Positions 33,155 to 40,974 of a stretch of DNA of 64,000 bases are shown piece after piece. The stretch is from contig NZ_LT607750.1 of NCBI RefSeq assembly GCF_900090235.1, positions 4,579,001-4,643,000 of the forward strand. Direction: 5' to 3'. The notes under the pieces are model-generated. The model had not been told where the DNA came from. It searched no databases and was given only the letters and a program-made list of their open reading frames with translations. The translations under genes and the position numbers were made by a program. The DNA comes from Micromonospora echinaurantiaca. GTDB lineage: Bacteria > Actinomycetota > Actinomycetes > Mycobacteriales > Micromonosporaceae. Position 1 is the stretch's first letter; the number at the start of each line of letters is the position of its first letter.

Positions 33155-33215
33155 GTTGATCATGAGGTTGGCGGCAGTCACGGAGATCGACTCCGCCGCC
33201 AACCTCATGATCAAC
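33155..33215. repeat. perfect 21-bp inverted repeat (possible dispersed palindrome)
   Basis: Arms 33155-33175 and 33195-33215 are exact reverse complements (GTTGATCATGAGGTTGG...), with a 19-nt loop. The hairpin lies 26 bp after the RNase D stop codon and could terminate it, but the arms are only moderately G+C and start with GTTGATCA. The rest of 33130-33387 shows only the thiolase ribosome binding site. Confidence 0.75.
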
Positions 33216-33387
33216 GGGGACAGGGCGGGTGGGAGGGGTGTGGGGTGGGCCACAGGGGGGGTGGTGTCGGGTTTGGTTACTGGCGAGTAGCATCCGAGGG
33301 ACCACGCCCGTGCCGGCGACCTTCATTCGGCCCGCGCGCCGCCCGGCGGCGCGGCGACCGGATCATGGTCGAAAAGGAGGCTCTCAA

Positions 33388-34581
33388 GTGCCCCGTGAAG
33401 TTCGGGATGTCGTCTTCGTCGACGGCGTCCGTACCCCGTTCGGCAAGGCGGGTGGCATGTACGCCAACACCCGCGCCGACGACCTGGTGATCCGCTGCAT
33501 CCGCGAGCTGCTGCGCCGCAACCCGCAGCTGCCGCCGGAGCGGGTCGAGGAGGTCGCCATCGCCGCCACCACGCAGATCGGCGACCAGGGCCTCACCATC
33601 GGCCGGACCGCCGCCCTGCTGGCCGGCCTGCCCAAGACCGTTCCCGGCTTCGCCATCGACCGGATGTGCGCCGGCGCGATGACCGCGGTGACCACCGTCG
33701 CCGGCGGCATCGCCATGGGTGCCTACGACATCGCCATCGCCGGCGGCGTGGAGCACATGGGCCGCCACCCGATGGGCGAGGGCGTCGACCCGAACCCGCG
33801 GATCATCGCCGAGAAGCTGGTCGACCCGTCCGCGCTGGTCATGGGCGCGACCGCGGAGAACCTGCACGACCGGGTCCCGCACATCACCAAGGAGCGCACC
33901 GACGCGTTCGCGCTCGCCTCGCAGCAGAAGACCGCGAAGGCGTACGCCAACGGCAAGCTCCAGCCCGACCTGGTGCCGGTCGCGATCCGCGACCCGGAGG
34001 CCGGCTGGGGACTGGCCACGGTGGACGAGGCGCCGCGGGACACCTCGATGGAGAAGCTCGCCACCCTGAAGACCCCGTTCCGCCCGCACGGCAAGGTGAC
34101 CGCGGGCAACGCGGCCGGCCTGAACGACGGCGCCACCGCCAGCCTGCTGGCCGCCGAGGAGACCGCCCGCGAGCTGGGCCTGCCGGTCGCCATGCGGCTG
34201 GTGTCGTACGGCTTCGTCGGCGTCGAGCCCGAGGTGATGGGCGTCGGCCCGATCCCGTCGACCGAGAAGGCGCTGCGCATCGCCGGCCTGAGCATCGACG
34301 ACATCGGCCTGTTCGAGCTGAACGAGGCGTTCGCCGTGCAGGTGCTCGCCTTCCTCGACCACTTCGGCATCGCCGACGACGACCCGCGGGTCAACCCGTG
34401 GGGCGGCGCGATCGCCATCGGCCACCCGCTGGCCTCCTCGGGCGTACGGCTGATGACCCAGCTCGCCCGGCAGTTCGCCGAGCACCCCGAGGTCCGCTAC
34501 GGCCTCACCGCCATGTGCATCGGCATCGGCATGGGCGGCACCGTGATCTGGGAGAACCCCCACTGGGAGGGCAACAAGTGA
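33388..34581 (+). CDS. fadA: acetyl-CoA C-acyltransferase (thiolase)
   Basis: A 397-residue thiolase that cleaves 3-ketoacyl-CoA in fatty acid beta-oxidation. The nucleophile Cys94 is in DRMCAGAM; the catalytic His is in AIGHPLASSG; the second Cys in AMCIGIGMGG near the C-terminus; GNAAGLNDGA and NEAFAVQ are also conserved. GTG 33388 follows AAGGAGG with 7-nt spacing. Its stop overlaps the GTG of fadB (GTGA), so the two proteins are coupled and probably form the trifunctional complex. An upstream in-frame reading region adds Arg-rich residues and is rejected. Confidence 0.95.
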   Translation: MPREVRDVVFVDGVRTPFGKAGGMYANTRADDLVIRCIRELLRRNPQLPPERVEEVAIAATTQIGDQGLTIGRTAALLAGLPKTVPGFAIDRMCAGAMTAVTTVAGGIAMGAYDIAIAGGVEHMGRHPMGEGVDPNPRIIAEKLVDPSALVMGATAENLHDRVPHITKERTDAFALASQQKTAKAYANGKLQPDLVPVAIRDPEAGWGLATVDEAPRDTSMEKLATLKTPFRPHGKVTAGNAAGLNDGATASLLAAEETARELGLPVAMRLVSYGFVGVEPEVMGVGPIPSTEKALRIAGLSIDDIGLFELNEAFAVQVLAFLDHFGIADDDPRVNPWGGAIAIGHPLASSGVRLMTQLARQFAEHPEVRYGLTAMCIGIGMGGTVIWENPHWEGNK

Positions 34582-36647
34582 GCGCGCTCGCGGCACCGAA
34601 CGAGGTCGTCACCAAGGCGCTGCTGCGCCAGGTGAACGTGCCGGGGCTGGACCGGCCGGCCGCCCTGATCACCCTGGACAACGGCTTCGACCACACCAAG
34701 CCGAACACCTTCGGGCCGGGCGGCCTGACCAGCCTCGACGAGGCGATCACCGCCGCGCTGGCGGCGAACCCGGCGTTCATCGCGGTCACCGGCAAGCCGT
34801 ACGTCTTCTGCGTGGGCGCCGACATCGTCGGCCTGCCGGCGCTGGCCGACCGCGAGCAGGCGCTGGAGATCGGCCGGCTCGGCCACCGGGTCTTCGCCCG
34901 GCTCAAGGACAGCCAGATCCCGACCTTCGCGTTCGTCAACGGCGCGGCCATGGGCGGCGGCCTGGAGCTGGCCCTGCACTGCCACTACCGGACCCTCTCC
35001 GGCGGCGCCGCGGCGCTGGCCCTGCCCGAGGTCTCGCTCGGCCTGGTGCCCGGCTGGGGCGGCACCCAGCTGCTGCCGAACCTGATCGGCATCCCGGCCG
35101 CGACCCAGGTGATCATCCAGAACCCGCTGATGCAGAACAAGATGCTCAAGCCGAAGCAGGCTGCCGAGCTGGGCATCGCGGACGTGCTGCTGGAGCCGGC
35201 GGACTTCCTGGAGCGGTCGCTGGAGTGGGCCGCCGGCGTGGTCCGCGGCGAGGTCACGGTGACCCGGCCCGAGGTCGACAAGGACATGTGGGCGGGCGTG
35301 CTCTACTTCGCCCGGCAGACCCTCGACCAGCGGCTGCACGGCGCGGTCCCGGCCGCGTACAAGGCGCTGGACCTGCTGGAGACGGCGAAGGACGCGGACT
35401 TCGTCACCGGCACCGCCGCCGAGGACGAGGCGCTGGCCGACCTGGTCTTCTCCGAGGAGCTGCGCAGCGGCCTGTACGCCTTCGACCTGGTGCAGCGGCG
35501 GGCCAAGCGGCCGGCCGGCGCGCCGGACAAGGGCCTGGCCCGCCCGGTCACCAAGGTCGGCATCGTCGGCGCCGGCCTGATGGCCAGCCAGCTCGCGCTG
35601 CTGTTCGCCCGCCGCCTCCAGGTGCCGGTGGTGATGACCGACCTCGACCAGTCCCGGGTCGACAAGGGTGTCGGCTACGTGCACACCCAGATCGAGAAGG
35701 CCGTCAGCAAGGGCCGGATGGACAAGGGCACCGCCGCCAAGCTGTACGGCCTGGTCAGCGGTTCGGTGGACAAGTCCGTCTTCGCCGACGCCGACTTCGT
35801 CATCGAGGCCGTCTTCGAGGACCTGAACGTCAAGAAGCAGGTCTGGGCCGAGCTGGAGAAGATCGTCAAGCCAGAGGCGGTGTTGGCCACCAACACCTCC
35901 AGCCTGTCGGTCACCGCGATGGCCGCCGACCTGGAGCACCCGGAGCGGGTGGTCGGCTTCCACTTCTTCAACCCGGTGGCGGTGCTGCCGCTGCTGGAGA
36001 TCGTTCGGGGCGAGCGCACCGACGACGCCACGCTGGCCACCGCGTTCGCGGTCGGCAAGCAGCTGCGGAAGTCCTGCGTGCTGGTCAAGGACGCCCCGGC
36101 ATTCGTGGTCAACCGGCTGCTCACCCGCTTCCTCGGCACGGTCTTCGCCGCCGTGGACGCGGGCACCCCGCTGGAGGTGGCGAACAGCGCGCTGGACCCG
36201 CTGGGCCTGCCGATGCGCCCGCTCGCCCTGCTCCAGCTGGTCGGGCCGGCCGTGGCGTACCACGTCGGTGGCACCCTGCACGGCGCGTTCCCGGACCGGT
36301 TCGGGGTCAGCGAGAACCTCAAGCGGATCGCCGACTCCGGCCAGCCGATCGTGGTCGACGACGAGGTCAACGCCGAGGTGGCGAAGCTGCTGGTGGTCGG
36401 CGACCAGCCGCTGACCGCCGAGCAGGTACGGCAGAACGCGCTCGACGCGCTGGCCGAGGAGATCCGGCTGATGCTCGACGAGGGCGTGGTGGCCGAGGCG
36501 CAGGACATCGACCTGTGCATGATTCTCGGCGCCGGCTGGCCGTTCCACCTGGGCGGCGTGACGCCGTACCTGGACCGCACCGGCACCAGCGAGCGGGTCA
36601 CCGGCCGGCGGTTCCTGCCGCGCGGAGCCGCCAGCCTGCCCGCCTGA
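34578..36647 (+). CDS. fadB: enoyl-CoA hydratase / 3-hydroxyacyl-CoA dehydrogenase, FadB type
   Basis: A 689-residue bifunctional beta-oxidation enzyme. The N-terminal crotonase domain has AITAALAANPAFIAVTG and the oxyanion motif NGAAMGGGLELAL, with a conserved Glu in LPEVSLGLVPGWGG. The dehydrogenase starts near residue 330 with VGIVGAGLMASQLALLF (NAD-binding), followed by TNTSSLSVTAM and GFHFFNPV with the catalytic His. A C-terminal hydroxyacyl-CoA domain follows. It overlaps the thiolase gene by 4 bp (GTGA) and is terminated by a hairpin 17 bp after the stop. Confidence 0.95.
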   Translation: MSALAAPNEVVTKALLRQVNVPGLDRPAALITLDNGFDHTKPNTFGPGGLTSLDEAITAALAANPAFIAVTGKPYVFCVGADIVGLPALADREQALEIGRLGHRVFARLKDSQIPTFAFVNGAAMGGGLELALHCHYRTLSGGAAALALPEVSLGLVPGWGGTQLLPNLIGIPAATQVIIQNPLMQNKMLKPKQAAELGIADVLLEPADFLERSLEWAAGVVRGEVTVTRPEVDKDMWAGVLYFARQTLDQRLHGAVPAAYKALDLLETAKDADFVTGTAAEDEALADLVFSEELRSGLYAFDLVQRRAKRPAGAPDKGLARPVTKVGIVGAGLMASQLALLFARRLQVPVVMTDLDQSRVDKGVGYVHTQIEKAVSKGRMDKGTAAKLYGLVSGSVDKSVFADADFVIEAVFEDLNVKKQVWAELEKIVKPEAVLATNTSSLSVTAMAADLEHPERVVGFHFFNPVAVLPLLEIVRGERTDDATLATAFAVGKQLRKSCVLVKDAPAFVVNRLLTRFLGTVFAAVDAGTPLEVANSALDPLGLPMRPLALLQLVGPAVAYHVGGTLHGAFPDRFGVSENLKRIADSGQPIVVDDEVNAEVAKLLVVGDQPLTAEQVRQNALDALAEEIRLMLDEGVVAEAQDIDLCMILGAGWPFHLGGVTPYLDRTGTSERVTGRRFLPRGAASLPA

Positions 36648-36663
36648 TCCCCCCCGCTCCCCC

Positions 36664-36718
36664 GCGACCGCGGTGGTCGGTCGCGTCCTCGACGGACGCG
36701 ATCGGTCACCGCGGTCGT
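36664..36718 (+). terminator. terminator after fadAB
   Basis: Near-perfect 24-bp stem (36664-36687 with 36695-36718) with a 7-nt loop, followed by CTTTCCC. Confidence 0.75.
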
Positions 36719-36804
36719 CTTTCCCACCGTGTCGGTAGCCGGGCAGCGCCGTCTTGATCGGCGTCACTAGGATCGCTCCGACTCGACAGATCTGGAGCTG
36801 ACTG

Positions 36805-37665
36805 ATGTCCCAACCGCCGGCCAGTCCCTACGGGGACCACGGCTCGTACCCGCCCCCGTCCGGGGGCTACCCCACACCGCAGCAGCCCGGGGGCTACCCG
36901 GCGCCGCAGCAGGGCGGTTACCCGTCCCAGCAGCCCGGTGGCTACCCGCACCAGCAATCCGGCGGCTACCCCTCCCAGCAGTCCGGCGGCTACCCGCAGC
37001 AGTCCGGTGGCTACCCGCCGCAGGGCGGCTACCCGCCCGCCCAGCCCGGTCAGCCGTACGCGCCCGCCGGCCCGCCGCCGAAGAAGAAGTCCGGCGCCGG
37101 CAAGATCGTGCTGATCGTGCTGGCCGTGGTGCTGGTGCTCTGCCTCGGCGGCGCCGCGGTCACCTGGTTCGCGGTCAAGGACGACGTGGGCGACGCGGTG
37201 GACGCCGCCAAGACCCGGGTGGTCGCCCCGGCCACCCTGGCCGGCCGCCCGCAGCTCACCGACACCGAACTCGCCTCGCTCTCCGAGCAGATGGTCAGCG
37301 AGATGAAGTCGACGGTGCAGAACGAGACCAGCGCCGTCGGTGCCTTCTACGGCGACCCGGCCAAGCAGGACCTGGTCATGGTGGCCGCCGCGTCCGGGCT
37401 GATCGCCGACCCGAAGAAGGAACTCGACGACGCGGTCAACGGGCTCTCCGCCGAGCTGGCGGTCAGCAACATGGCCGATGTCGACCCGGGCCCGCTCGGC
37501 GGCGACGCCCGCTGCGGCGACGGCAAGACCGACGCGGTGGAGCTCGGCGTCTGCGTCTGGGCCGACAAGGGCAGCGTCGGCATGATCGTGATCTTCTTCT
37601 CCTCGGCGGACAAGGCGAAGGCCGAGTTCGTCGGCATGCGCGGCCAGATCGAGCAGCGCTCCTGA
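36805..37665 (+). CDS. GGYP-repeat single-pass membrane protein
   Basis: A 286-residue protein. The first 95 residues contain about eight GGYP units separated by PQQ, SQQ or HQQ. A basic stretch (PPKKKSGAG) and one membrane helix ([24 protein letters not shown]) follow. The remaining 160 residues form an extracytoplasmic domain with no recognised motif and two cysteines (ARCGDGK and GVCVWAD) that may be disulfide-linked. This architecture is widespread in actinobacteria, often with unknown function; the tyrosine-rich tail may bind partners or phase-separate. ATG 36805 is preceded by GGAGCTGACTG. A terminator separates it from convergent VOC genes. Confidence 0.75.
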   Translation: MSQPPASPYGDHGSYPPPSGGYPTPQQPGGYPAPQQGGYPSQQPGGYPHQQSGGYPSQQSGGYPQQSGGYPPQGGYPPAQPGQPYAPAGPPPKKKSGAGKIVLIVLAVVLVLCLGGAAVTWFAVKDDVGDAVDAAKTRVVAPATLAGRPQLTDTELASLSEQMVSEMKSTVQNETSAVGAFYGDPAKQDLVMVAAASGLIADPKKELDDAVNGLSAELAVSNMADVDPGPLGGDARCGDGKTDAVELGVCVWADKGSVGMIVIFFSSADKAKAEFVGMRGQIEQRS

Positions 37666-37679
37666 GGCCGTGACCCGAC

Positions 37680-37719
37680 GGGCCGGGCTCCCGCCACCGA
37701 GGTGGCGGGAGCCCGGCCC
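37680..37719. terminator. perfect hairpin between convergent genes
   Basis: 18-bp stem (37680-37697 with 37702-37719) with a CGAG tetraloop, 14 bp after the GGYP-protein stop and 13 bp before the VOC gene end. Confidence 0.8.
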
Positions 37720-37732
37720 GCGTTCTACAGGG

Positions 37733-38149
37733 TCAGGCCGACGGCGCCTCGCCGGCCGGGGCGGCGGCCGGGGTGGCGGCCCGCTCGGCGGCGCTGCGCA
37801 GCACGCAGAACTCGTTGCCCTCCGGGTCGGCCAGCACCACCCAACCCGAGCCGTCCGGCCGGCGCTCGTCGGCGACCTGGGTGGCGCCGATGCCGAGCAG
37901 CCGCTCGACCTCCTCGTCCCGGGTCCGGTCGGTCGGCTCCAGGTCCAGGTGCAGCCGGTTCTTCACCACCTTGCCCTCCGGTACGGCCAGGAAGAGCACC
38001 TCCGGCCCGCCCGGCGGCAGCAGCATCGCCTCCGGGTCGCCGGGGAAGTCGTCGGGCTGGCGGGGGCACTCGAAGACCTGCGCCCAGAAACCGGCCAGGG
38101 CGTAGGTGTCGCGGCAGTCGATGCCGATGTTGTGGATGCGTGCGCTCAC
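37733..38149 (-). CDS. VOC superfamily glyoxalase-like protein (downstream copy)
   Basis: A 138-residue single-unit VOC protein of the glyoxalase-like type. It starts ARIHNIGIDCRDTYALAGFWAQV, has PEGKVVKNRLHLDL in the middle and ends GWVVLADPEGNEFCVL. Conserved His and Glu at the N-terminal strand, in LHLDL and in EGNEF are possible metal ligands. It is a paralogue of the next gene (same motifs in the same order). The start is GTG 38149, overlapping the upstream gene's stop by 4 bp (GTGA), so both copies are co-translated. Substrate unknown. Confidence 0.85.
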   Translation of the reverse strand: MSARIHNIGIDCRDTYALAGFWAQVFECPRQPDDFPGDPEAMLLPPGGPEVLFLAVPEGKVVKNRLHLDLEPTDRTRDEEVERLLGIGATQVADERRPDGSGWVVLADPEGNEFCVLRSAAERAATPAAAPAGEAPSA

Positions 38150-38553
38150 TGCTGTTCCTCCAGGTCGGACGTACCTGCCCGCTCCGCCGCACTGCGCAGG
38201 ACGCAGAACTCGTTGCCCTCCGGGTCGGCGAGCACCACCCAGCCCGTGCCGTCGGCGCGCCGCCGGTCGTCGACCAGGACGGCGCCGAGCCCGAGCACCC
38301 GGTCGACCTCCTGGTCCCGGGTCCGGCCGGCCGGCTCCAGGCAGATGTGCACCCGGTTCTTGACCGACTTGGCCTCGGGAACCTGCTGGAAGAACACGTT
38401 CGGACCGGCGCCGTCCGGTGGCAGCAGCACCGCCTCCGGGTCACCAGGGACGTCGTCGGCGTGCCGGCCGTAGCCGAGCACCGCCGACCAGAAGCCGGCG
38501 AGGGCGTAGGTGTCGTGGCAGTCGAAACTGATGTTGTGGATTCGTGGGTACAC
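38146..38553 (-). CDS. VOC superfamily glyoxalase-like protein (upstream copy)
   Basis: A 135-residue VOC protein: PRIHNISFDCHDTYALAGFWSAV, EAKSVKNRVHICLEP, and GWVVLADPEGNEFCVLRSA. The latter two segments are nearly the same as in its neighbour, so the pair arose by tandem duplication. GTG 38553 follows GGAGG in the 5' leader. The gene lies 157 bp after the end of the sensor kinase gene on the same strand; that gap contains no gene and probably carries its own promoter. Possible role: lyase, dioxygenase or binding protein for small toxic molecules; unproven. Confidence 0.85.
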   Translation of the reverse strand: MYPRIHNISFDCHDTYALAGFWSAVLGYGRHADDVPGDPEAVLLPPDGAGPNVFFQQVPEAKSVKNRVHICLEPAGRTRDQEVDRVLGLGAVLVDDRRRADGTGWVVLADPEGNEFCVLRSAAERAGTSDLEEQQ

Positions 38554-38710
38554 GGGTGAAGCCTCCGTGATCGAGGCGCCCCGAGTGCGTGAGCGTCAGC
38601 CGGCGAGACGGGGCGCGGATGTCATGACGATGGACATTCGACGCACCCCCCTCCGCTCTCGGGCTGACGGCGTGATCTTTCCATCCGCCCGGCAGTGGCC
38701 GCAACCCCGG

Positions 38711-39919
38711 TCAGCGGCTCCCCGCCGGCCCGGCGTGCTCCTCGGCGGTCACCGCCGGGGCCGCGTCCGCCGCCGGCAGCGTCACGGTCACCTCCAGGCC
38801 GCCGCCGGGCTGAGCGACGGCCTGCACGGTGCCGCCGTGCGCGTCGCAGACCGCGCGGACGATGGAGAGCCCGAGGCCGGAGCCGCGGGCGCCGGTACGC
38901 TCCCGACCGCCACGGCGGAACGGCTCGAACAGCCCCGGCACGTCGGCCGGGTCCACCTCGAACCCGGTGTTCCCCACCACCAGCCAGGACCGGCACCCGT
39001 CGGAGCCGGTGCGCACCCAGAGCCGGCCGTGCAGGTGGTTGTAGCGGACCGCGTTCTCCACCAGGTTGCCGGCCAGCCGGTCCAGCAGCCCGGGATCGCC
39101 GACCACCGGCGCCGACTCCAGCGAGGTCTGCACCCGCAGCCCGATCCGCTCCACCTCCCGGCGCACCGCCGACAGGGCGTTGGCGGTGCCGGCGGCGAGG
39201 TCGCACTCGGTGCGCCGGCCGAGCCGGCGGCCGGCCTGCGCCTCGCTGCGGGCCAGCACCAGCAGCGCGTCGACCAGCCCGTTGGCCCGCTCGGAGGCGT
39301 CCCGGACGACGGTGGCCATCCGGCGGTACTCGGCGGTGTCCGCCTCGTCGTCGCTGAGCGTCACATCGATCTCGGTGCGCATCACGGCGAGCGGGGTCCG
39401 CAGCTCGTGCGAGGCGTTGGCGACGAACCGCTTCTGCGCCTCGAACGCGGCGGCGATCCGGTCCAGCATCGCGTCGAACGTCTTGGCCAGCTCGGCCACC
39501 TCGTCGTCCGCGCCCGAGTAGCCGATCCGCTGGTCCAGGGTGGCCTCGCCGAGCCGCTGTGCGGTGGCGGTGACCTGGTGCAGCGGCCGCAGCGCGCGCC
39601 CGGCCACCGCGTACGCCCCGGCCACCCCGACCACGCTGATCGCCAGCAGCGCGACCAGCCCCTTGGCCAGCAGCTCCGCGGAGGCGGCGTCGACCAGCTG
39701 CCGCTGCCACTGCGCGGCGTCCAGCGTCCGCCCGTCGGCGAGCACCACGGTGGTGCCGGGGAGCAGCTCGTCGGTCGGGCGCAGCGCGTCGCGGACCAGC
39801 AGCCAGGCCAGCAGCACCAGGATCGCCCCCGCGCCCACCAGCAGCACGCCGTTGAGCAGCGTCAGCCGCAGCCGCAGGGTGGGCCGCAGGCGGGACCGGC
39901 GGCCCGTACGCTCGCTCAT
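38711..39919 (-). CDS. sensor histidine kinase of a two-component system
   Basis: A 402-residue membrane kinase: two helices (about 20-42 and 84-107) flank a short outer loop; HAMP (about 105-160); dimerisation and phospho-acceptor His171 in NASHELRTPLAVM; N box NLVENAVRYN; G boxes GARGSGLGLSIV and GGTVQAVAQPGGGL. It responds to an unknown envelope signal and acts on the response regulator encoded upstream. Its ATG at 39919 overlaps the stop of the last of three tandem mini-ORFs (ATGA). That start is supported by the natural MSERTGRRSR N-terminus; longer frames only read through the repeats. Confidence 0.93.
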   Translation of the reverse strand: MSERTGRRSRLRPTLRLRLTLLNGVLLVGAGAILVLLAWLLVRDALRPTDELLPGTTVVLADGRTLDAAQWQRQLVDAASAELLAKGLVALLAISVVGVAGAYAVAGRALRPLHQVTATAQRLGEATLDQRIGYSGADDEVAELAKTFDAMLDRIAAAFEAQKRFVANASHELRTPLAVMRTEIDVTLSDDEADTAEYRRMATVVRDASERANGLVDALLVLARSEAQAGRRLGRRTECDLAAGTANALSAVRREVERIGLRVQTSLESAPVVGDPGLLDRLAGNLVENAVRYNHLHGRLWVRTGSDGCRSWLVVGNTGFEVDPADVPGLFEPFRRGGRERTGARGSGLGLSIVRAVCDAHGGTVQAVAQPGGGLEVTVTLPAADAAPAVTAEEHAGPAGSR

Positions 39920-39999
39920 GCCGGCACTCCGCTCCGCTGCGTGCCGCCATGAGGCACCTTCGCGCTGAGCCTGATGATTCGCTCGCTCCGCTCGCTCAT
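39916..39999 (-). CDS. ATGA-linked mini-ORF, tandem copy 3 (27 aa)
   Basis: A 27-residue frame beginning MSERSERIIRLSAKVP and ending RSGVPA. It starts on the ATGA overlap with copy 2 and ends on the ATGA overlap with the kinase start. GGAG stands 7 nt before the kinase ATG, so the copy also supplies the ribosome binding site. It is identical at DNA level to copy 2, a sign of recent duplication. Confidence 0.65.
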   Translation of the reverse strand: MSERSERIIRLSAKVPHGGTQRSGVPA

Positions 40000-40079
40000 G
40001 CCGGCACTCCGCTCCGCTGCGTGCCGCCATGAGGCACCTTCGCGCTGAGCCTGATGATTCGCTCGCTCCGCTCGCTCAT
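39996..40079 (-). CDS. ATGA-linked mini-ORF, tandem copy 2 (27 aa)
   Basis: The DNA is identical to that of copy 3 over the whole 80-bp period. Both ends are ATGA overlaps with neighbouring copies. The peptide is basic with Ser/Arg and shows no membrane or enzyme motif. Confidence 0.65.
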   Translation of the reverse strand: MSERSERIIRLSAKVPHGGTQRSGVPA

Positions 40080-40162
40080 GCCGGCACTCCGCTCCGCTGC
40101 GTGCCGTCATGAGGCACCTTCGCGCTGAGCCCGATGATTCGCTCACTCACTGGGCTACTCAT
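40076..40162 (-). CDS. ATGA-linked mini-ORF, tandem copy 1 (28 aa)
   Basis: The copy next to the response regulator, MSSPVSERIIGLSAKVP..., 28 residues. It overlaps the regulator stop by ATGA and copy 2 by ATGA. It differs from copies 2 and 3 at a few bases and by one extra codon near the start; frame and coupling are retained. Confidence 0.65.
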   Translation of the reverse strand: MSSPVSERIIGLSAKVPHDGTQRSGVPA

Positions 40163-40827
40163 GCCTCCACCTCGGCCGTGCGGTAGCCGGCGCCGACCAC
40201 CGTCTCGATCAGCGGCGGGTCGCCGAGCTTCTTGCGCAGGGTCATCACGGTGACCCGGACGATGGTGGTGAACGGGTCGGTGTTGGCGTCCCAGACCCGT
40301 TCCAGCAGTTCCTCGCTGGAGACCACCGCGCCGCGTGCCTTGAGCAGCTCGCACAGCACGCCGAACTCCTTGTTGGTGAGGTCGACCGGCACGCCGCCGC
40401 GGGTCACCACCCGGCGGGCCGGGTCGAGCACCAGATCGGCCAGGGACAGCACCGGCGGCGCGGCCGGGGTGGCCCGCCGGCCGAGCGCCTGCACCCGGGC
40501 CACCAGCTCGTCGAAGGCGAACGGCTTGGGCAGGTAGTCGTCCGCGCCGAGCTGCAACCCCTCCACCCGGTCGGCCACCGTGCCGCTTGCGGTCAGCATC
40601 AGCACCCGGGTCAGCGTCCCGGAGGCGGCCAGCTCGGCGCAGATCTGGTCGCCGTGCATGCCGGGCAGGTCGCGGTCGAGCACCACCACGTCGTAGCGGG
40701 TGACGAAGGCCAGCTCGTGTCCGCTGTCGCCGTCGTAGGCGACGTCCACCGCCATGCCGCGCCGGCGCAACCCGCGCGCGATCGCGTCCGCGAGGTTCCG
40801 CTCGTCCTCGACCACCAGCACCCGCAT
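40159..40827 (-). CDS. OmpR/PhoB-family response regulator
   Basis: A 222-residue response regulator. The receiver has phospho-acceptor Asp51 in VVLDRDLPG, acidic pocket VVEDE, and the conserved Lys101 in YLPKPFAFDEL. The C-terminal winged helix (VDLTNKEFGVLCELLKARG and VTVMTLRKKLGD) belongs to the OmpR/PhoB class. ATG 40827 follows GAGGAGG. It heads the operon regulator-mini-ORFs-kinase; a TAGGTT box on the minus strand at about 40860 may be its promoter. Targets unknown; the divergent C39-like peptidase gene is a candidate by position. Confidence 0.93.
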   Translation of the reverse strand: MRVLVVEDERNLADAIARGLRRRGMAVDVAYDGDSGHELAFVTRYDVVVLDRDLPGMHGDQICAELAASGTLTRVLMLTASGTVADRVEGLQLGADDYLPKPFAFDELVARVQALGRRATPAAPPVLSLADLVLDPARRVVTRGGVPVDLTNKEFGVLCELLKARGAVVSSEELLERVWDANTDPFTTIVRVTVMTLRKKLGDPPLIETVVGAGYRTAEVEA

Positions 40828-40974
40828 CCCGGTCCTCCTCGCCGCTGACCACCCGACAACCTAGTGCCGGCCGCCAAACCAGCGTCCCGCGCCGTCCCGG
40901 TCGGCCGCCATTGCAGAAAACCTTCGTCGTACGTAATGCTGCTGGCGGGAAACTACGGAACGGACGGACCTGTC

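Noticed and set aside
34497..36767. A 756-codon minus-strand frame opposite fadB
   Set aside because: Shadow of the fadB frame; composition is Gln/Arg/His/Val-rich with no domain.
39916..40162. The tandem array as an ordinary minisatellite in non-coding DNA
   Set aside because: The frames, the ATGA junctions and the copies in two other operons all keep coding structure, which a neutral minisatellite would not need.
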